Assembly (NCBI GenBank): GCA_019459505.1 | Contig: JAIBEV010000162.1 | Location: 1-64,000 of the forward strand | Source: Candidatus Paracaedibacteraceae bacterium | Lineage (GTDB): Bacteria; Pseudomonadota; Alphaproteobacteria; Paracaedibacterales; Paracaedibacteraceae | DNA: 64,000 nucleotides | Reading direction: 5' to 3' | Shown here: piece by piece, positions 8,989 through 19,202 of the stretch | Layout of the letters: every line of letters starts with the position of its first letter | How positions within the stretch are numbered: the stretch's first letter is position 1 | Position numbers and translations under genes: made by a program | Notes under the pieces: model-generated | The model's input: only the letters and a program-made list of their open reading frames with translations | Told to the model about the DNA's origin: nothing | The model's database searches: none

Positions 8989-9600
8989 ATGAGTGAAGGT
9001 TTTGGATTCGCCCATAGCAATCAACAATATGGACAAAGTCCAGTCATAGGTGCTGGTATGAATGTTCCGATTCATGCACCAACAATACAACATACATCGC
9101 ATATCGCTACTCCTGAATGGATGGTCATGATTGATGATTTGCTTAACTCAACAATCGACGGCAGCCCTGATGGTACCGATGCCGATTTGACGCAATGTGC
9201 AGAATTATTGGGATGGTATTCTGAACAAGCCCGCTTAACCAAAGGTAATACTGCCAATCAATTGTTCTCCACAGCAGCAGTCCAACATTCAAGCGTGTTA
9301 ATTGCAATTCCGATGGGTGACTATGTGGCCAGCCTTGAAAATAAAATGAATACAGGTTCCAATATTGCCACCATTAAACTGATCCGTTTAGCTAATATCA
9401 CGGATCTAAAGGTGCCTCTGCAATTTATTACTTATACAAATTGCCGCATTGAATCGACACAGCAACAATTGGATAAATTGATCCTTTCTTTCCGTCCAGA
9501 AACCCGTCAAAATACAGTTATAAAATATGGACAAGATGGGCAAAAAGTTGGCAACAATGTCAGCTTCTTTGACTATACGAAAGGGACAGCCGAAGCATAA
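8989..9600 (+). CDS. Hcp-like T6SS tube protein, paralogue 2
   Basis: The 203-residue paralogue of the preceding tube protein has the same T-P-E-W-M start of the core, E-Q-A-R-L-T-K-G-N-T-A near 85, the cysteine-containing T-N-C-R-I-E-S strand, and the D-G-Q-K-V-G-N-N-V-S-F-F-D-Y end. It differs by an insertion around residues 58-68 after the I-D-G loop. Retaining two tube paralogues in tandem suggests either a mixed tube or separate roles, for example tube versus cargo carrier; this is inference. Its TAA overlaps the tssE ATG by one base, so the two are coupled. Confidence 0.8.
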   Translation: MSEGFGFAHSNQQYGQSPVIGAGMNVPIHAPTIQHTSHIATPEWMVMIDDLLNSTIDGSPDGTDADLTQCAELLGWYSEQARLTKGNTANQLFSTAAVQHSSVLIAIPMGDYVASLENKMNTGSNIATIKLIRLANITDLKVPLQFITYTNCRIESTQQQLDKLILSFRPETRQNTVIKYGQDGQKVGNNVSFFDYTKGTAEA

Positions 9601-10097
9601 TGCTAACCAGAGATATCATTAAAGAATCGCTAACGGAGCCTAAGCGCGAGCAAGGGGCTCCTATTCCCTTATTTGAAAAACTCATCGATAATGATCGCAG
9701 CACTTTGGAAGAAGTTCCTCCTAAACGGTTTTACAATCGCTTTGAGTTGATGCAATCGATCCAACTGGAATTATCCCGTATTTTAAACACGCGCGCCAAT
9801 GCCAGAAAATCTGAATATGATCAATTAGCCAATGATGAAAGGAATTTTGGATTACCTCAACTCTATGGATTAGCCGATTTTTCTCAATATGATGCTACCA
9901 ATAAAGGGCATTACGCCCGTATTGCGCGATTGTGCGAAAACGCTATCCGTCTTTTTGAACCCCGTTTAAGGAATGTCACGGTTACCATTACGGAATTTGA
10001 TCCGAAAAGGTCGAGATTGTATGCCATTATTGATGCCGAACTTAATATCAAAAATTTCCAAGAAGAAGTCACCTTTCCATTAGAGATTGAAGCTTGA
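9600..10097 (+). CDS. tssE: T6SS baseplate protein TssE (gp25-like)
   Basis: TssE is the T4 gp25 homologue that seeds sheath assembly at the baseplate. The 165-residue protein has the gp25 pattern: R-F-E-L-M-Q-S-I near 50, the N-F-G-L-P-Q-L-Y-G-L-A-D-F segment near 82-96, and the E-P-R-L-x-N-V strand near 122, the conserved E-P-R of this family. It overlaps the upstream tube gene by one base. It ends the plus-strand T6SS block; a repeat element follows. Confidence 0.92.
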   Translation: MLTRDIIKESLTEPKREQGAPIPLFEKLIDNDRSTLEEVPPKRFYNRFELMQSIQLELSRILNTRANARKSEYDQLANDERNFGLPQLYGLADFSQYDATNKGHYARIARLCENAIRLFEPRLRNVTVTITEFDPKRSRLYAIIDAELNIKNFQEEVTFPLEIEA

Positions 10098-10130
10098 GAA
10101 AAGTGAAGTTTCTAAGACATTGGTAGAAAT

Positions 10131-10280
10131 GCCCCCTCTTTCCGGGCAAGCGTCACCGTGACCCGAAAACCATACCTCTATTTTTCCCACAGACCGGCTT
10201 TATCCCAGCTATGGTTTTTGAAATCTTGTCGTCCTCAAGACACAGGCATAGATTCCGGCTCAAGGCCGTAATGAGGGAGA
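10131..10280 (+). repeat. Copy 1 of the interspersed mosaic repeat
   Basis: This 150-base intergenic stretch after tssE aligns along its length with 56862-57010. Shared words include ACCATACCTCTA, TCAAGACACAGGCAT and GGCTCAAGGCCG. It opens with TTCCGGGCAAGCG, the same hairpin arm found in the 38-kb cluster. No credible protein is encoded. Confidence 0.75.
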
Positions 10281-10324
10281 TCCATTTAGGATGACTTTTT
10301 TCCCCCCAGAGTAAATTCTCAAAC

Positions 10325-10795
10325 TTAATGGACGTTAATATTTTTATCAGCGTTAAGGAAAAGATCAAGCAGTTTGTTGCTTGAAAATTTATGACTCTTA
10401 TCTTCCTGCTTCTTAGAAGGCTTTAGACTTTGATTCTTTTCTAGAATAAGATTATATTTACCCGCAATTTCCTCAAGTAGCATAAATACAGCAATTCTAT
10501 TAATAGATTCTTCCTTTTTATAAAGTTTGCGGCAGCTCTTTGCAAAATCTTTCAGTTCAGGTTTCTGCATCCTTTTTTTAATATCTTCATACAAATCGTC
10601 AAATCTCTTAATCTTGAGATATTCTTCATACTTGTTTTGAGAAAGAGGAGATTCATGTAAAAAGTTTAAACTTTCTTTAATTTGCTCTTCTTGCAAAGAA
10701 ACTTTCGACCATATTTTAGACACATAGGCGTTAGCTTCAGACTCTAAAACTTGATTTTTGCACTCATAGGCGTTACTAGACAAATGGGAAACCAT
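10325..10795 (-). CDS. Unknown small cytoplasmic protein inside the T6SS cluster
   Basis: The 156-residue protein is charged and mostly helical-looking (many Lys, Glu, Leu), with no signal peptide, membrane segment or motif that I recognise. Two cysteines are at about 12 and 88. It sits on the minus strand between tssE and tssH/clpV, facing tssE across a repeat. Position makes an adaptor, chaperone, immunity or effector-related role possible, but nothing in the sequence proves one. The upstream region is AT-rich with no clear ribosome-binding site. Confidence 0.6.
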   Translation of the reverse strand: MVSHLSSNAYECKNQVLESEANAYVSKIWSKVSLQEEQIKESLNFLHESPLSQNKYEEYLKIKRFDDLYEDIKKRMQKPELKDFAKSCRKLYKKEESINRIAVFMLLEEIAGKYNLILEKNQSLKPSKKQEDKSHKFSSNKLLDLFLNADKNINVH

Positions 10796-11087
10796 AATTA
10801 ATAAATTTAATAATATTTTTAGAAATGTAATTATATTACAAAATTATATAAGAAACCATTACCTTAGATTCTCTCTTTAACAGTCTTACATAAAGGCTAA
10901 ATCAGCAATCTAAGCAGTAATTTTAGCTTTGTTACTATAGCCTTAAATATTAAGAGATTAGGGGGGCATTACGCATCAATGAAGAATTTTTCTCTAAGAA
11001 ATCTGCGTTAATCTTATGACTTCTTATAGGTTGCCTTCCTTTTTTTAATAAGTTGACAACAACTCTTATATTTTACACTTACACTAA

Positions 11088-13688
11088 TTAAATATCTGCC
11101 AAACGCATTTCTTTAATCACATCACCTTTAAGCAATCTCTCTGACAATTTGGGAAGAATTTGTGAAGATAAAACTTTATCAATGGCCCGCGCCCCTTGCT
11201 GCAGACTGTGCGAAATTTCAATAATCCGTTGAATATCGGCGTCCACCACAATCAGTTCTGCCTGATGTTGCTGTTTCAATCGGGTATCAATTTCTCTTAA
11301 TTTAAGACGGGTAATGCTAGCCAACTCACCGAATCCCAGCGGCACATAAGGAATAACAGTCGTACGCGCTAAAAAGGCAGGGGCAAAGCGTTTGTTGAGC
11401 GCTACCCATAATTTCGGTTCAACCGTTGAAAAAAATTCCTGATCCACTTGACCGCTATGTCGTTCCCACAAATCAGAAATAACCTCTGCCCCAAGATTAG
11501 AGGTCAAAATAATTAAGCAATTTCGAAAACTAACCTCAATCCCCTCTCCGTCTTCCATCTGTCCCTTATCAAAAACTTGGTAGAACAGATTCATTACATC
11601 CGGATGCGCTTTTTCAACCTCATCCAACAAGATGACACTATAAGGATTGCGGCGGATAGCTTCTGTTAAAACGCCCCCTTTACCATATCCCACATAACCG
11701 GGGGGTGCTCCTTTCAACGTAGCCACTGTATGGGCTTCCTGAAATTCCGATAGATTGATGCGAATTAAATTATCGATAGAGCCCGTAAGCACGCCCGCTA
11801 AGGCTTGGGCCGTTTCCGTCTTCCCCACGCCACTTGGTCCAGCCAGAAGAAAGACACCCATTGGCTTATGCGGATCAGCCATCCCTGCTGAATAAGCGAT
11901 AATATTCTGAGCAATCCGCTGCAAGGCATGATCTTGGCCAACCACGCGCTCTCTCAATTTTTGGAATACATCATCTTTCTTTAATCCATCTTGGTAACTA
12001 AGCATCGTTGAAACAGGTACACCTGTCCAGGAAGATAGGACTTGGGCTACTGCCCGTCGATCAACTTTATAAGACGCGCCCAATGATTCAAAGGCTTCCT
12101 TGAGTTGAGTATGAAGAACTTGAAGTTCTCCTTCATGCGTGGGCTGATCTCCTAAGGATGGCAGAGAAGGCTGGCTTTGCAAGCCATCAACTTTCTCAAG
12201 GGTAAGTCTGGCATGATGCCATTTTCCCTGCAAAGATTGAATTTCTGTGGTGATATGCTTTAGCTCTTGCTCAAGCTGAATATAGCGGGGCGAATTGATC
12301 ATACTGCCTTTTATTTCACGACGCAGCATCTCTAATTCTACTGTTACCAAAGCATGGCGATTCTCTAAAGTTTCCATTTCAGCGGGTTTACCTTTCCGCA
12401 TTCCAGCGACCCTAGCACTGGTAGTATCTAATAAATTAATAGCTTTGTCGGGAAGTCGACGGTGTGGCAAAAAACGCTGACTTAAATGAACAGCAGCATC
12501 AATGGCTTCATTTAAGATCTCAACCTTATGATGTCGCTCAAGACTAGGAACAAGGTAGCGCAAGATCATACCAGCAGTTTCAAGCGAGGGCTCAGCGACT
12601 TTAACTTGTTCAAACCGCCGGGTTAGTGCTGCATCCCCTTCAATATGGCGTTTATATTCTGACCACGTGGTGGCTGCAATAACGCGTAATTCCCCCCGCG
12701 CCAGGGCTGGCTTTAAAAGGTTGGCCGCATCACCCGTTCCGGCTGTCCCACCTGCTCCAATCAATGTATGTGCTTCATCAATAAATAAAATAATAGGTAA
12801 GGGCGATTGCTTAACATCCCCAATTACTTGATTAAGGCGATCTTCAAACTCTCCCTTTACACCTGCCCCCGCTTGCAATAATCCCAGATCCAAGCTATAA
12901 ATTTGGGCGCTTTCCAGATTGGCAGGAACACTACCCGCAACGATGCGCTGGGCTAATCCTTCGACAATCGCTGTCTTCCCCACGCCAGCTTCGCCCACTA
13001 AAATTGGATTATTTTGACGACGACGGGACAAAATATCTACCAATTGAGAAACTTCTTTTTCTCGCCCACAGACTGGATCTAACTTACCGGCGATTACCAA
13101 CTCATTAAGGTTGGTGGCGAACCGTTGCAGAGCTTCACCCTCTGTCTTCATAGGCATTTCTAAACCAACAGGATTGAAATGAGGTGTATTGTTCACGGAG
13201 GAACAATAGCGATTTTCCAAACTTGCTTTTAATAAGCATTCTAACTCTTGACGTAATGTATGGCGCGGAATGCGAAGAATTAAGGGGCATGACTCTAAAA
13301 TTATCCCTCGGATTTGATCCACATCAATGAGGGCTAACATCAAAGCTGCTGTCCGGATTGACGGTTGGTTGATTCGGAGTGAAGCAATACTCCAAGCGTG
13401 CTCTAATACCAGAAGGATATTGGGTGATAAGACAGGTGTCCCTGTACAACCCGTTTTAAATTTATCGATTGCTCCTAATAAATGACGCTTAACGGCGTCA
13501 ATATCCACATTATATTGTCGCAAAATCTGACGCGCATCCGTTTCAGCTTGCTCTAGCAATTTATAGATAAAATGTTCGATTTCAATATTATAATTAGTTT
13601 TAGTAACACATAAGGCCGCTGCCCCTTCTAAGGCACGCTTACTGGGGGGATTCAGTTTTGAAACTAAATTCTTCATCTCGCTTGTCAT
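11088..13688 (-). CDS. tssH: T6SS sheath-recycling ATPase TssH (ClpV)
   Basis: ClpV disassembles contracted TssBC sheath in the cytoplasm. The protein of about 866 residues has an N-terminal domain reading [11 protein letters not shown], typical of ClpV, a first AAA+ domain with G-E-A-G-V-G-K-T near 234, a middle region shorter than that of ClpB, and a second AAA+ domain with G-P-S-G-V-G-K-T near 625. The ATG at 13688 follows GGGGTG at good spacing; an in-frame TTG one codon upstream is less likely. It is transcribed against the rest of the T6SS genes. Confidence 0.93.
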   Translation of the reverse strand: MTSEMKNLVSKLNPPSKRALEGAAALCVTKTNYNIEIEHFIYKLLEQAETDARQILRQYNVDIDAVKRHLLGAIDKFKTGCTGTPVLSPNILLVLEHAWSIASLRINQPSIRTAALMLALIDVDQIRGIILESCPLILRIPRHTLRQELECLLKASLENRYCSSVNNTPHFNPVGLEMPMKTEGEALQRFATNLNELVIAGKLDPVCGREKEVSQLVDILSRRRQNNPILVGEAGVGKTAIVEGLAQRIVAGSVPANLESAQIYSLDLGLLQAGAGVKGEFEDRLNQVIGDVKQSPLPIILFIDEAHTLIGAGGTAGTGDAANLLKPALARGELRVIAATTWSEYKRHIEGDAALTRRFEQVKVAEPSLETAGMILRYLVPSLERHHKVEILNEAIDAAVHLSQRFLPHRRLPDKAINLLDTTSARVAGMRKGKPAEMETLENRHALVTVELEMLRREIKGSMINSPRYIQLEQELKHITTEIQSLQGKWHHARLTLEKVDGLQSQPSLPSLGDQPTHEGELQVLHTQLKEAFESLGASYKVDRRAVAQVLSSWTGVPVSTMLSYQDGLKKDDVFQKLRERVVGQDHALQRIAQNIIAYSAGMADPHKPMGVFLLAGPSGVGKTETAQALAGVLTGSIDNLIRINLSEFQEAHTVATLKGAPPGYVGYGKGGVLTEAIRRNPYSVILLDEVEKAHPDVMNLFYQVFDKGQMEDGEGIEVSFRNCLIILTSNLGAEVISDLWERHSGQVDQEFFSTVEPKLWVALNKRFAPAFLARTTVIPYVPLGFGELASITRLKLREIDTRLKQQHQAELIVVDADIQRIIEISHSLQQGARAIDKVLSSQILPKLSERLLKGDVIKEMRLADI

Positions 13689-13941
13689 CAAATCACCCCA
13701 GTTGAAAGAAAGTTTAATATTATGGTAACTAACCCTCCCCTCGGTGTACAGCCAATCCTCATAAGTTAAAATAATTTTTTATCCATTTGAGAGTCATTTA
13801 AAGGTTAACGCTCTGAGAGAGTCTTGAGTGTCAGACATTAATGCAGGAAAAAGTTTATGATTCACATTTTTTACACAATTTTCTGTTGAAAATATCGCTA
13901 GAGTTCGGTAAATATAGTAATCATCGTAGTTATACGTCTTT

Positions 13942-14026
13942 GCGGGCGTGGTGAAATTGGCAGACACACCAGATTTAGGTTCTGGCGGCGAGAGCCGTGG
14001 GGGTTCAAGTCCCTCCGCCCGCACCA
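13942..14026 (+). tRNA. tRNA-Leu (anticodon UAG)
   Basis: The acceptor arms GCGGGCG (13942-13948) and CGCCCGC (14016-14022) pair. The anticodon stem CCAGA/TCTGG holds loop TTTAGGT with TAG at 13976-13978. There is a long class II variable arm, a T-loop GTTCAAGTC, and an encoded CCA end at 14024-14026. An antisense ORF across it is the familiar spurious tRNA-complement ORF. Confidence 0.96.
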
Positions 14027-14061
14027 CTTAATTAATCATTACATTTCAGGCAGAGTAAATA

Positions 14062-15489
14062 ATGAAAATCTCCCGCACATCGGAACAAGGATTGAAACAA
14101 GCATATAGCGTTATTGTTCCTTCAACAGACATGAACACTCGGATTCACGAACGTTTAACTGTTCTAGGCAAGAAAGTAAAAATGGCTGGCTTCCGTCCAG
14201 GCATGATTCCCACAACAATCCTAAAGCAACGATATGGGACTGATGCAATCCAAGATGCGGTCGAGACGGTTATTCGCTCAGCTGTTAATCAAATCTCCAA
14301 AGAAAATGGAATCCGCCAAGCGGCTCAGCCCAAAATCTCAGTTGAATCCTTTGATGAAGGTAAAGACTTAGAAGTTAAGATTGAATTTGAAGTTCTGCCC
14401 ACAATCGATCTTAAAGGCTTTGATAAAATTGAGTTAGAAAAGCTAATTGTTGACCTACCTTCAGCCGAAATTGATAGAAAAATTGAAGAGATTGTCTCTA
14501 ACCATAAAAAATTCCAACCTTTAGCTAAAGAACGGGCCTCAGAAGAGGGGGATTTAGTTCATGTGGATGTGTCAGCTACAGTTGATGGCAAGACCTTCAA
14601 AGGTTTTGACAAACACATGCATGTTGTGGTGGACAGTGAAGAAAAACTCTTATCGGGCGCCTTAGAAGCCGCCGTTAAAGGTGTTAAAACGGGCGATACT
14701 CTTCAGGTTTCTGAAAAATTCCCAGCCGATTTCAGCAATAATGCCGTTGCTGGTAAAGATCTAAAATTAGAAATTAAAGTTGGAAAGATCGAAGAACCTG
14801 CTAAAGTTGAATTAAATGATGACCTTGCCAAAGAATTTGGCTGTGACGGTGTAGAGGACTTCAAAAATCGCGTTCGTGAAACAATGGAACGGGAATATGT
14901 TAACCTTTCTCGCATGCGCTTAAAGCGTCATCTTTTGGATGCACTCAACGCTGAATATACATTTGATCTCCCAGAAACCATGGTAGAGAATGAATTTAAT
15001 GCTATTTGGTCTCGCCTTCAGCAAGAACTTGCTCAAGCTCAACAAAATGGGACATTAGAGAATGATGACAACCGTTCTGAAGATGAGTTAAAGAAAGAGT
15101 ACCGTGATATTTCTGAGCGTCGCGTGCGCCTAGGTCTCGTGATATCTGAAGTTGCCCGCGAAAAGAAAATTAAAGTGGAAGATGCCGAAGTTCGCCAAGC
15201 CATTTTCCAGGAAGCTATGCGCTACCCCAACCAAGTTAAAGAAGTTTTTGCATTCTTCCAAAAAAATCCTCAGGCTGTCGAACAAATTGCTGCTCCCATT
15301 TTAGAAGATAAGGTGGTAGACTTTATATTGACAGAGGTTAAATTGGCTGAAAAGAAAGTCTCCCCTGAAAGCCTAATTGAAGCAATCCGTGGCGTTGTCC
15401 CCGGTTTTGAAACAGAGGATGAAGGACAAACTGAGACGAAAGCCAAAAAAACCTCGAAAGGGAAAACGACTAAATCTAAAGGTGAGTAA
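14062..15489 (+). CDS. tig: Trigger factor, ribosome-bound chaperone
   Basis: The 475-residue protein folds nascent chains at the ribosome exit tunnel. The ribosome-binding signature G-F-R-P-G-M-I-P is near residue 46. The FKBP-type PPIase domain (about 160-240) contains G-D-L-V-H-V-D, and a long helical C-terminal domain ends in a Lys/Thr-rich tail. clpP starts two bases after its stop, the usual tig-clpP pairing. The tail is longer and more basic than in E. coli. Confidence 0.96.
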   Translation: MKISRTSEQGLKQAYSVIVPSTDMNTRIHERLTVLGKKVKMAGFRPGMIPTTILKQRYGTDAIQDAVETVIRSAVNQISKENGIRQAAQPKISVESFDEGKDLEVKIEFEVLPTIDLKGFDKIELEKLIVDLPSAEIDRKIEEIVSNHKKFQPLAKERASEEGDLVHVDVSATVDGKTFKGFDKHMHVVVDSEEKLLSGALEAAVKGVKTGDTLQVSEKFPADFSNNAVAGKDLKLEIKVGKIEEPAKVELNDDLAKEFGCDGVEDFKNRVRETMEREYVNLSRMRLKRHLLDALNAEYTFDLPETMVENEFNAIWSRLQQELAQAQQNGTLENDDNRSEDELKKEYRDISERRVRLGLVISEVAREKKIKVEDAEVRQAIFQEAMRYPNQVKEVFAFFQKNPQAVEQIAAPILEDKVVDFILTEVKLAEKKVSPESLIEAIRGVVPGFETEDEGQTETKAKKTSKGKTTKSKGE

Positions 15490-15491
15490 AT

Positions 15492-16139
15492 ATGGCATTC
15501 GATCGGTCCTCCGTGGTTAGCAATTTGGTTCCAATTGTTGTAGAACAAACTAACCGGGGGGAGCGGTCTTATGACATTTACTCCCGCCTTCTAAAAGAGC
15601 GCATTATCTTTGTCACGGGTCAAGTTTATGACGAAATGGCAAGTCTGATATGCGCTCAAATTCTTTTCTTAGAATCTGAAAATCCTAATAAAGATATTGC
15701 TCTTTACATTAACTCTCCGGGCGGGGTGGTAACGGCTGGGTTATCGATTTACGACACTATGCGCTATGTTAAATGTGATATTGCGACTCTTTGCATGGGG
15801 CAAGCATGCTCTATGGGCTCACTCCTCTTAACTGCCGGAACAAAAGGCAAACGGTATAGCCTTCCTAATGCGCGTGTCATGATTCATCAACCCTCCGGCG
15901 GCGCCCAAGGTCAAGCCACTGATATTGAAATCCAAGCCCGTGAAATCTTAAAGATGCGCCAACGCCTTAATGAGATGTATGTCCATCACACTGGCAAACC
16001 GTTGGCAGATATTGAGCAAGCCATGGAACGCGACAACTTTATGTCATCCGAAGAAGCTAAAGCTTTTGGCTTGATTGATCATGTGGTAACCGATCGCCCC
16101 TCCACACTTGCCCTGGAAGCAGATAAAGAGAAGATATAG
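15492..16139 (+). CDS. clpP: ATP-dependent Clp protease proteolytic subunit
   Basis: ClpP forms the tetradecameric proteolytic chamber served by ClpX. The 215 residues include the catalytic Ser in G-Q-A-C-S-M-G (about 107), His in M-I-H-Q-P-S-G-G (about 132) and Asp near 181 in E-R-D-N-F-M-S. It is coupled to tig. Its usual downstream partner clpX is not here but at 59.6-60.9 kb on the other strand. A strong terminator follows. Confidence 0.97.
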   Translation: MAFDRSSVVSNLVPIVVEQTNRGERSYDIYSRLLKERIIFVTGQVYDEMASLICAQILFLESENPNKDIALYINSPGGVVTAGLSIYDTMRYVKCDIATLCMGQACSMGSLLLTAGTKGKRYSLPNARVMIHQPSGGAQGQATDIEIQAREILKMRQRLNEMYVHHTGKPLADIEQAMERDNFMSSEEAKAFGLIDHVVTDRPSTLALEADKEKI

Positions 16140-16154
16140 TTATCGCTAGTATTG

Positions 16155-16188
16155 AAGGGGGGAAAATCATGATTCTCCCCCCTTTTCA
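16155..16188 (+). terminator. Rho-independent terminator after clpP
   Basis: AAGGGGGGA and TCTCCCCCCTT form a long G/C stem whose loop is itself near-palindromic (AATCATGATT), followed by TTTTCAT. This is a strong stop between clpP and the next gene. Confidence 0.85.
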
Positions 16189-16291
16189 TAATTAATAATT
16201 AACGCACAACCATCCCCCTTCTTCGAACAAAGATTTGGCTTTTGCCCGTCCTTCCTTCTGCTCTCACATCCTTTGCATAAACTTAGCTAAA

Positions 16292-16819
16292 ATGATTATA
16301 CGCCCGACAACAACAAACGATCATGAAACCATTGTGAATATTGCCATTCAAGGTTGGCGACATGCCTATGCCTCTATATTACCGGCCACTATCCTTGATA
16401 ACCTTGATCCTGACCAACGCTTAAGTGCAAGAAAATCATGGTTTAATCATCCTGAAAAACATTCGTTTGTTGCTGAAATTAAAAATCAAATAGTGGGGTT
16501 TTGTGATTTTGGCATTTCAAAACAGCCAGAGTTGGCGGAAGGGGAGATTTATGCCATCTATGTATTAAAGGATTTTTACAATAAAGGAATTGGCAGAGTC
16601 CTAATGACAGCCGCTTTCAATTTTCTACAACAAAATAAAGTAAAGGATTGCATAGTGGTGGCTTTTGCTGAGAATACTCCCGCCTTAATCTTTTATGAAC
16701 GGTTAGGGTTTCATTTTAAGCAACTTAAAGATACAACAATTGAAAACAAATTTTACTTAGAAAAAGTTTTTTATCATAATTTTGTCGGCCCTATGGAAAT
16801 TTTGAATAGTAAAGACTGA
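16292..16819 (+). CDS. GNAT family N-acetyltransferase
   Basis: The protein of about 175 residues starts with the GNAT opening M-I-I-R-P-T-T-T-N-D. It carries the acetyl-CoA-binding turn in Y-N-K-G-I-G-R-V-L-M (the Q/R-x-x-G-x-G/A motif) near 102-112 and the late F-Y-E-R-L-G-F strand. The substrate is unknown; such enzymes acetylate amines on antibiotics, amino acids or proteins. A TTG-initiated ORF begins 57 bases upstream, but family alignment favours the ATG at 16292. No strong ribosome-binding site is visible, so expression may be low. Confidence 0.8.
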   Translation: MIIRPTTTNDHETIVNIAIQGWRHAYASILPATILDNLDPDQRLSARKSWFNHPEKHSFVAEIKNQIVGFCDFGISKQPELAEGEIYAIYVLKDFYNKGIGRVLMTAAFNFLQQNKVKDCIVVAFAENTPALIFYERLGFHFKQLKDTTIENKFYLEKVFYHNFVGPMEILNSKD

Positions 16820-16950
16820 ATTCATCAGTGATGACAGCACCCTTCTTTCTAAAAGTGTAAAAAAACCTAATAATCTCACCACTTATACACCTCGACAAAT
16901 CATTGAAAACATTTTAGGATGGATTATCATCCACTTTGTGAGAGGGAAAA

Positions 16951-17226
16951 ATGGTTAAGCATCTCCTCAATGAACAAATAAACCTGAATTTATTGACACC
17001 TGAGAAAACCTTTTTTACCGGAGACGTGTCAATGGTTGTTATTCCCGCTGAAGAAGGGGAATTGGGGATATTGCCAAAACATGCTCCCTTTGCAACATCT
17101 CTGCGGGCTGGTGAGGTAAAAATTTATCGCAATGATAGTATCAGTGATATTTTTACAATTAGCGGTGGATTCGCCGAAATTGTTAATGATAAATGCCAGA
17201 TCGTGGCTGATGGTATGCTGCTTTAA
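16951..17226 (+). CDS. atpC: ATP synthase epsilon subunit, short solitary form
   Basis: The 91-residue protein matches the N-terminal beta-sandwich of F1 epsilon: L-N-L-L-T-P-E-K-T-F-F near 12, G-E-L-G-I-L-P-K-H-A-P near 37, and an I-S-G-G-F-A-E-I strand near 71. The C-terminal helical hairpin, which can inhibit hydrolysis, is absent. A GAGAGGG ribosome-binding site precedes the ATG. Normally atpC follows atpD; no other atp gene is present here, so it is relocated or an extra copy. Confidence 0.85.
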   Translation: MVKHLLNEQINLNLLTPEKTFFTGDVSMVVIPAEEGELGILPKHAPFATSLRAGEVKIYRNDSISDIFTISGGFAEIVNDKCQIVADGMLL

Positions 17227-17325
17227 TTTATAATTTATAAAGCATTTATATAAAACTATGGAAATTGTATTTTCTTTAAGCAATGATATAAATTAACAGA
17301 TAAGTTAATTTAGTGAGGGATCTTT

Positions 17326-18906
17326 ATGGCGATGGATACGGAATTAAGACCACGCATTACTGTTGTGGGTGTTGGCGGTGCAGGTGGCAATGCAGTCAAC
17401 AATATGATTAGGGCAAAACTTGAAGGGGTAGAGTTTGTGGTTGCGAATACTGACGCACAAGCTCTTGCTCAATCTCTGGTGCCCCCAGACCACCGTATTC
17501 AATTAGGACTCAGTGTGACTCAAGGGTTAGGGGCTGGTTCTAAACCCGATGTCGGTCGTTCAGCCGCCGAAGAATCCCATGATGAGATTATCGGACTGAT
17601 TAAGGGCAGCAACATGGTTTTTATCACCGCCGGCATGGGTGGTGGTACCGGAACGGGTGCAGCTCCTGTTATTGCCCGCGCAGCCCGTGAACTTGGAGTA
17701 CTAACGGTTGGTGTGATTACAAAGCCGTTTCATTTTGAAGGATCTCACCGGACCCGTACAGCTGATAAAGGTATTGATGAGCTTCAACAATACGTGGACA
17801 CGCTAATTATTATCCCGAACCAAAATCTGTTCCGTATTGCCAATGAACGCACCACCTTTGCTGATGCCTTTAAAATGGCAGATGATGTCTTGTATTCAGG
17901 TGTACGCGGGGTGACGGATCTGATGATTATGCCTGGTCTGATCAACCTTGACTTTGCTGACATCCGCGCTGTTATGGCGGAAATGGGTAAAGCAATGATG
18001 GGAACGGGTGAAGCGCAAGGTGATCGTCGCGCCTTAGACGCAGCCGAAGCGGCCATTTCGAATCCATTGCTTGATGATGTTTCCATGAAGGGCGCCCGAG
18101 GAGTCTTAATCAATATTACGGGTGGCTTTGATATGACCCTATACGAAGTGGATGAAGCAGCCAATCGTATCCGGGATGAAGTTGATCCAGACGCAAATAT
18201 CATCTTTGGATCCACATTTGATGAAAAATTGAATGGGACCATGCGAGTATCTGTTGTAGCGACAGGTATTGGCGACTTTAAACCCTCCCATGCTAGTTTA
18301 TCTGTAAGCCAGATGCCTCAGAAGCATGAACCTGAAAAGACACATTCTTCATCCTTTAGCGATTCTAACTTTGCGAGCCGTGATTTTGGTTTTGGTGTTT
18401 CTAGCTTTACCCCTGCTAAGACTACGGACAAGCCTTTGGCGCCGTCTTCAGAGACTTCTTTCGCACCATCCAATTCAGCAGAATCCGCTCAAGAATCTTT
18501 TCCGCAAACCCTAAATTCCTTAGCAGAAACTATGGATCCCACTCCAGCGCCGACAACAGCTGAGGAATCCAAAACAGTTGATATGCTCAACGATATTGTC
18601 TCTGATCTTGGAAAAACTCGAGAAAAGGTCGAGGCTGTTAGTTCTTCCCCTCAAGAACTACCAGAGGCTCCGCAAGCACCCAAGATTCATGCTTCTCCTA
18701 TAGAGTCAGGGAATACTTCGACGGCGGAAAAGAAAAAGCCTATCTCCTTATTTGAACGTTTTACAGGGGTAGCTCGAGGCCGTGCCGTTGCAGAAGAAGA
18801 AGCACCAGCTAAAAAATCTCCCTCAATTATTTCTGCGGCAGATAAGCAAGCCGATGAAGACAGTGATGTCTTAGAAATCCCAGCCTTCCTTCGTCGAGAA
18901 GGCTAA
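17326..18906 (+). CDS. ftsZ: Cell division GTPase FtsZ
   Basis: FtsZ polymerises into the division ring. The 526-residue protein has the N-terminal GTPase with V-G-G-A-G-G-N-A near 17-24 and tubulin signature G-G-G-T-G-T-G near 104, and the T7 loop N-L-D-F-A-D. After the globular core (about 1-325) comes a long Ser/Pro/Glu-rich linker, then the conserved C-terminal peptide [12 protein letters not shown], which binds FtsA and other partners. Long linkers are typical of alphaproteobacteria. No ftsQ or ftsA is adjacent. A perfect terminator follows. Confidence 0.97.
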   Translation: MAMDTELRPRITVVGVGGAGGNAVNNMIRAKLEGVEFVVANTDAQALAQSLVPPDHRIQLGLSVTQGLGAGSKPDVGRSAAEESHDEIIGLIKGSNMVFITAGMGGGTGTGAAPVIARAARELGVLTVGVITKPFHFEGSHRTRTADKGIDELQQYVDTLIIIPNQNLFRIANERTTFADAFKMADDVLYSGVRGVTDLMIMPGLINLDFADIRAVMAEMGKAMMGTGEAQGDRRALDAAEAAISNPLLDDVSMKGARGVLINITGGFDMTLYEVDEAANRIRDEVDPDANIIFGSTFDEKLNGTMRVSVVATGIGDFKPSHASLSVSQMPQKHEPEKTHSSSFSDSNFASRDFGFGVSSFTPAKTTDKPLAPSSETSFAPSNSAESAQESFPQTLNSLAETMDPTPAPTTAEESKTVDMLNDIVSDLGKTREKVEAVSSSPQELPEAPQAPKIHASPIESGNTSTAEKKKPISLFERFTGVARGRAVAEEEAPAKKSPSIISAADKQADEDSDVLEIPAFLRREG

Positions 18907-18930
18907 CTTAAACCCCTCAGGGTTACAAAT

Positions 18931-18967
18931 AAAAAAGACGGTTAGCAAACGCTAACCGTCTTTTTTT
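18931..18967 (+). terminator. Rho-independent terminator after ftsZ
   Basis: GACGGTTAGC (18937-18946) and GCTAACCGTC (18951-18960) form a perfect 10-bp stem with an AAAC loop, A's before and seven T's after. It may work in both directions, although the 235 bases beyond it before the asparaginase stop show nothing further. Confidence 0.93.
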
Positions 18968-19202
18968 ATGGGCGTTTCTTTTCTCTTAGTTTACTAATTC
19001 TCTTGTTTTCCCATTATATAGCTAAACCAGTATAAATTGATCCATTTTCTGACAAAATAACACTAGTGCCTGATAGAAGTGTCCCCTGACAAAGCGCTTT
19101 ATCCTTAATAAAGATTTTTTGGAAATATACAGAATTTTCTCTTTTTTCATTTTAGCGGAGAAAAACCCCCTAGAGGATGAAAAATATCTTTAAAAATGAG
19201 CC

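Noticed and set aside
10153-10368. 71-residue minus-strand ORF after tssE
   Set aside because: It spans the repeat copy and the end of the neighbouring gene in another frame.
13794-14027. 77-residue minus-strand ORF beginning M-V-R-A-E-G-L-E-P-P
   Set aside because: It is antisense to tRNA-Leu; this peptide is a well-known artefact of tRNA complements.
19150-19175. Possible terminator after the asparaginase gene
   Set aside because: The CCTC-TA-GGGG stem is only four pairs with no proper loop, despite the following T-run.
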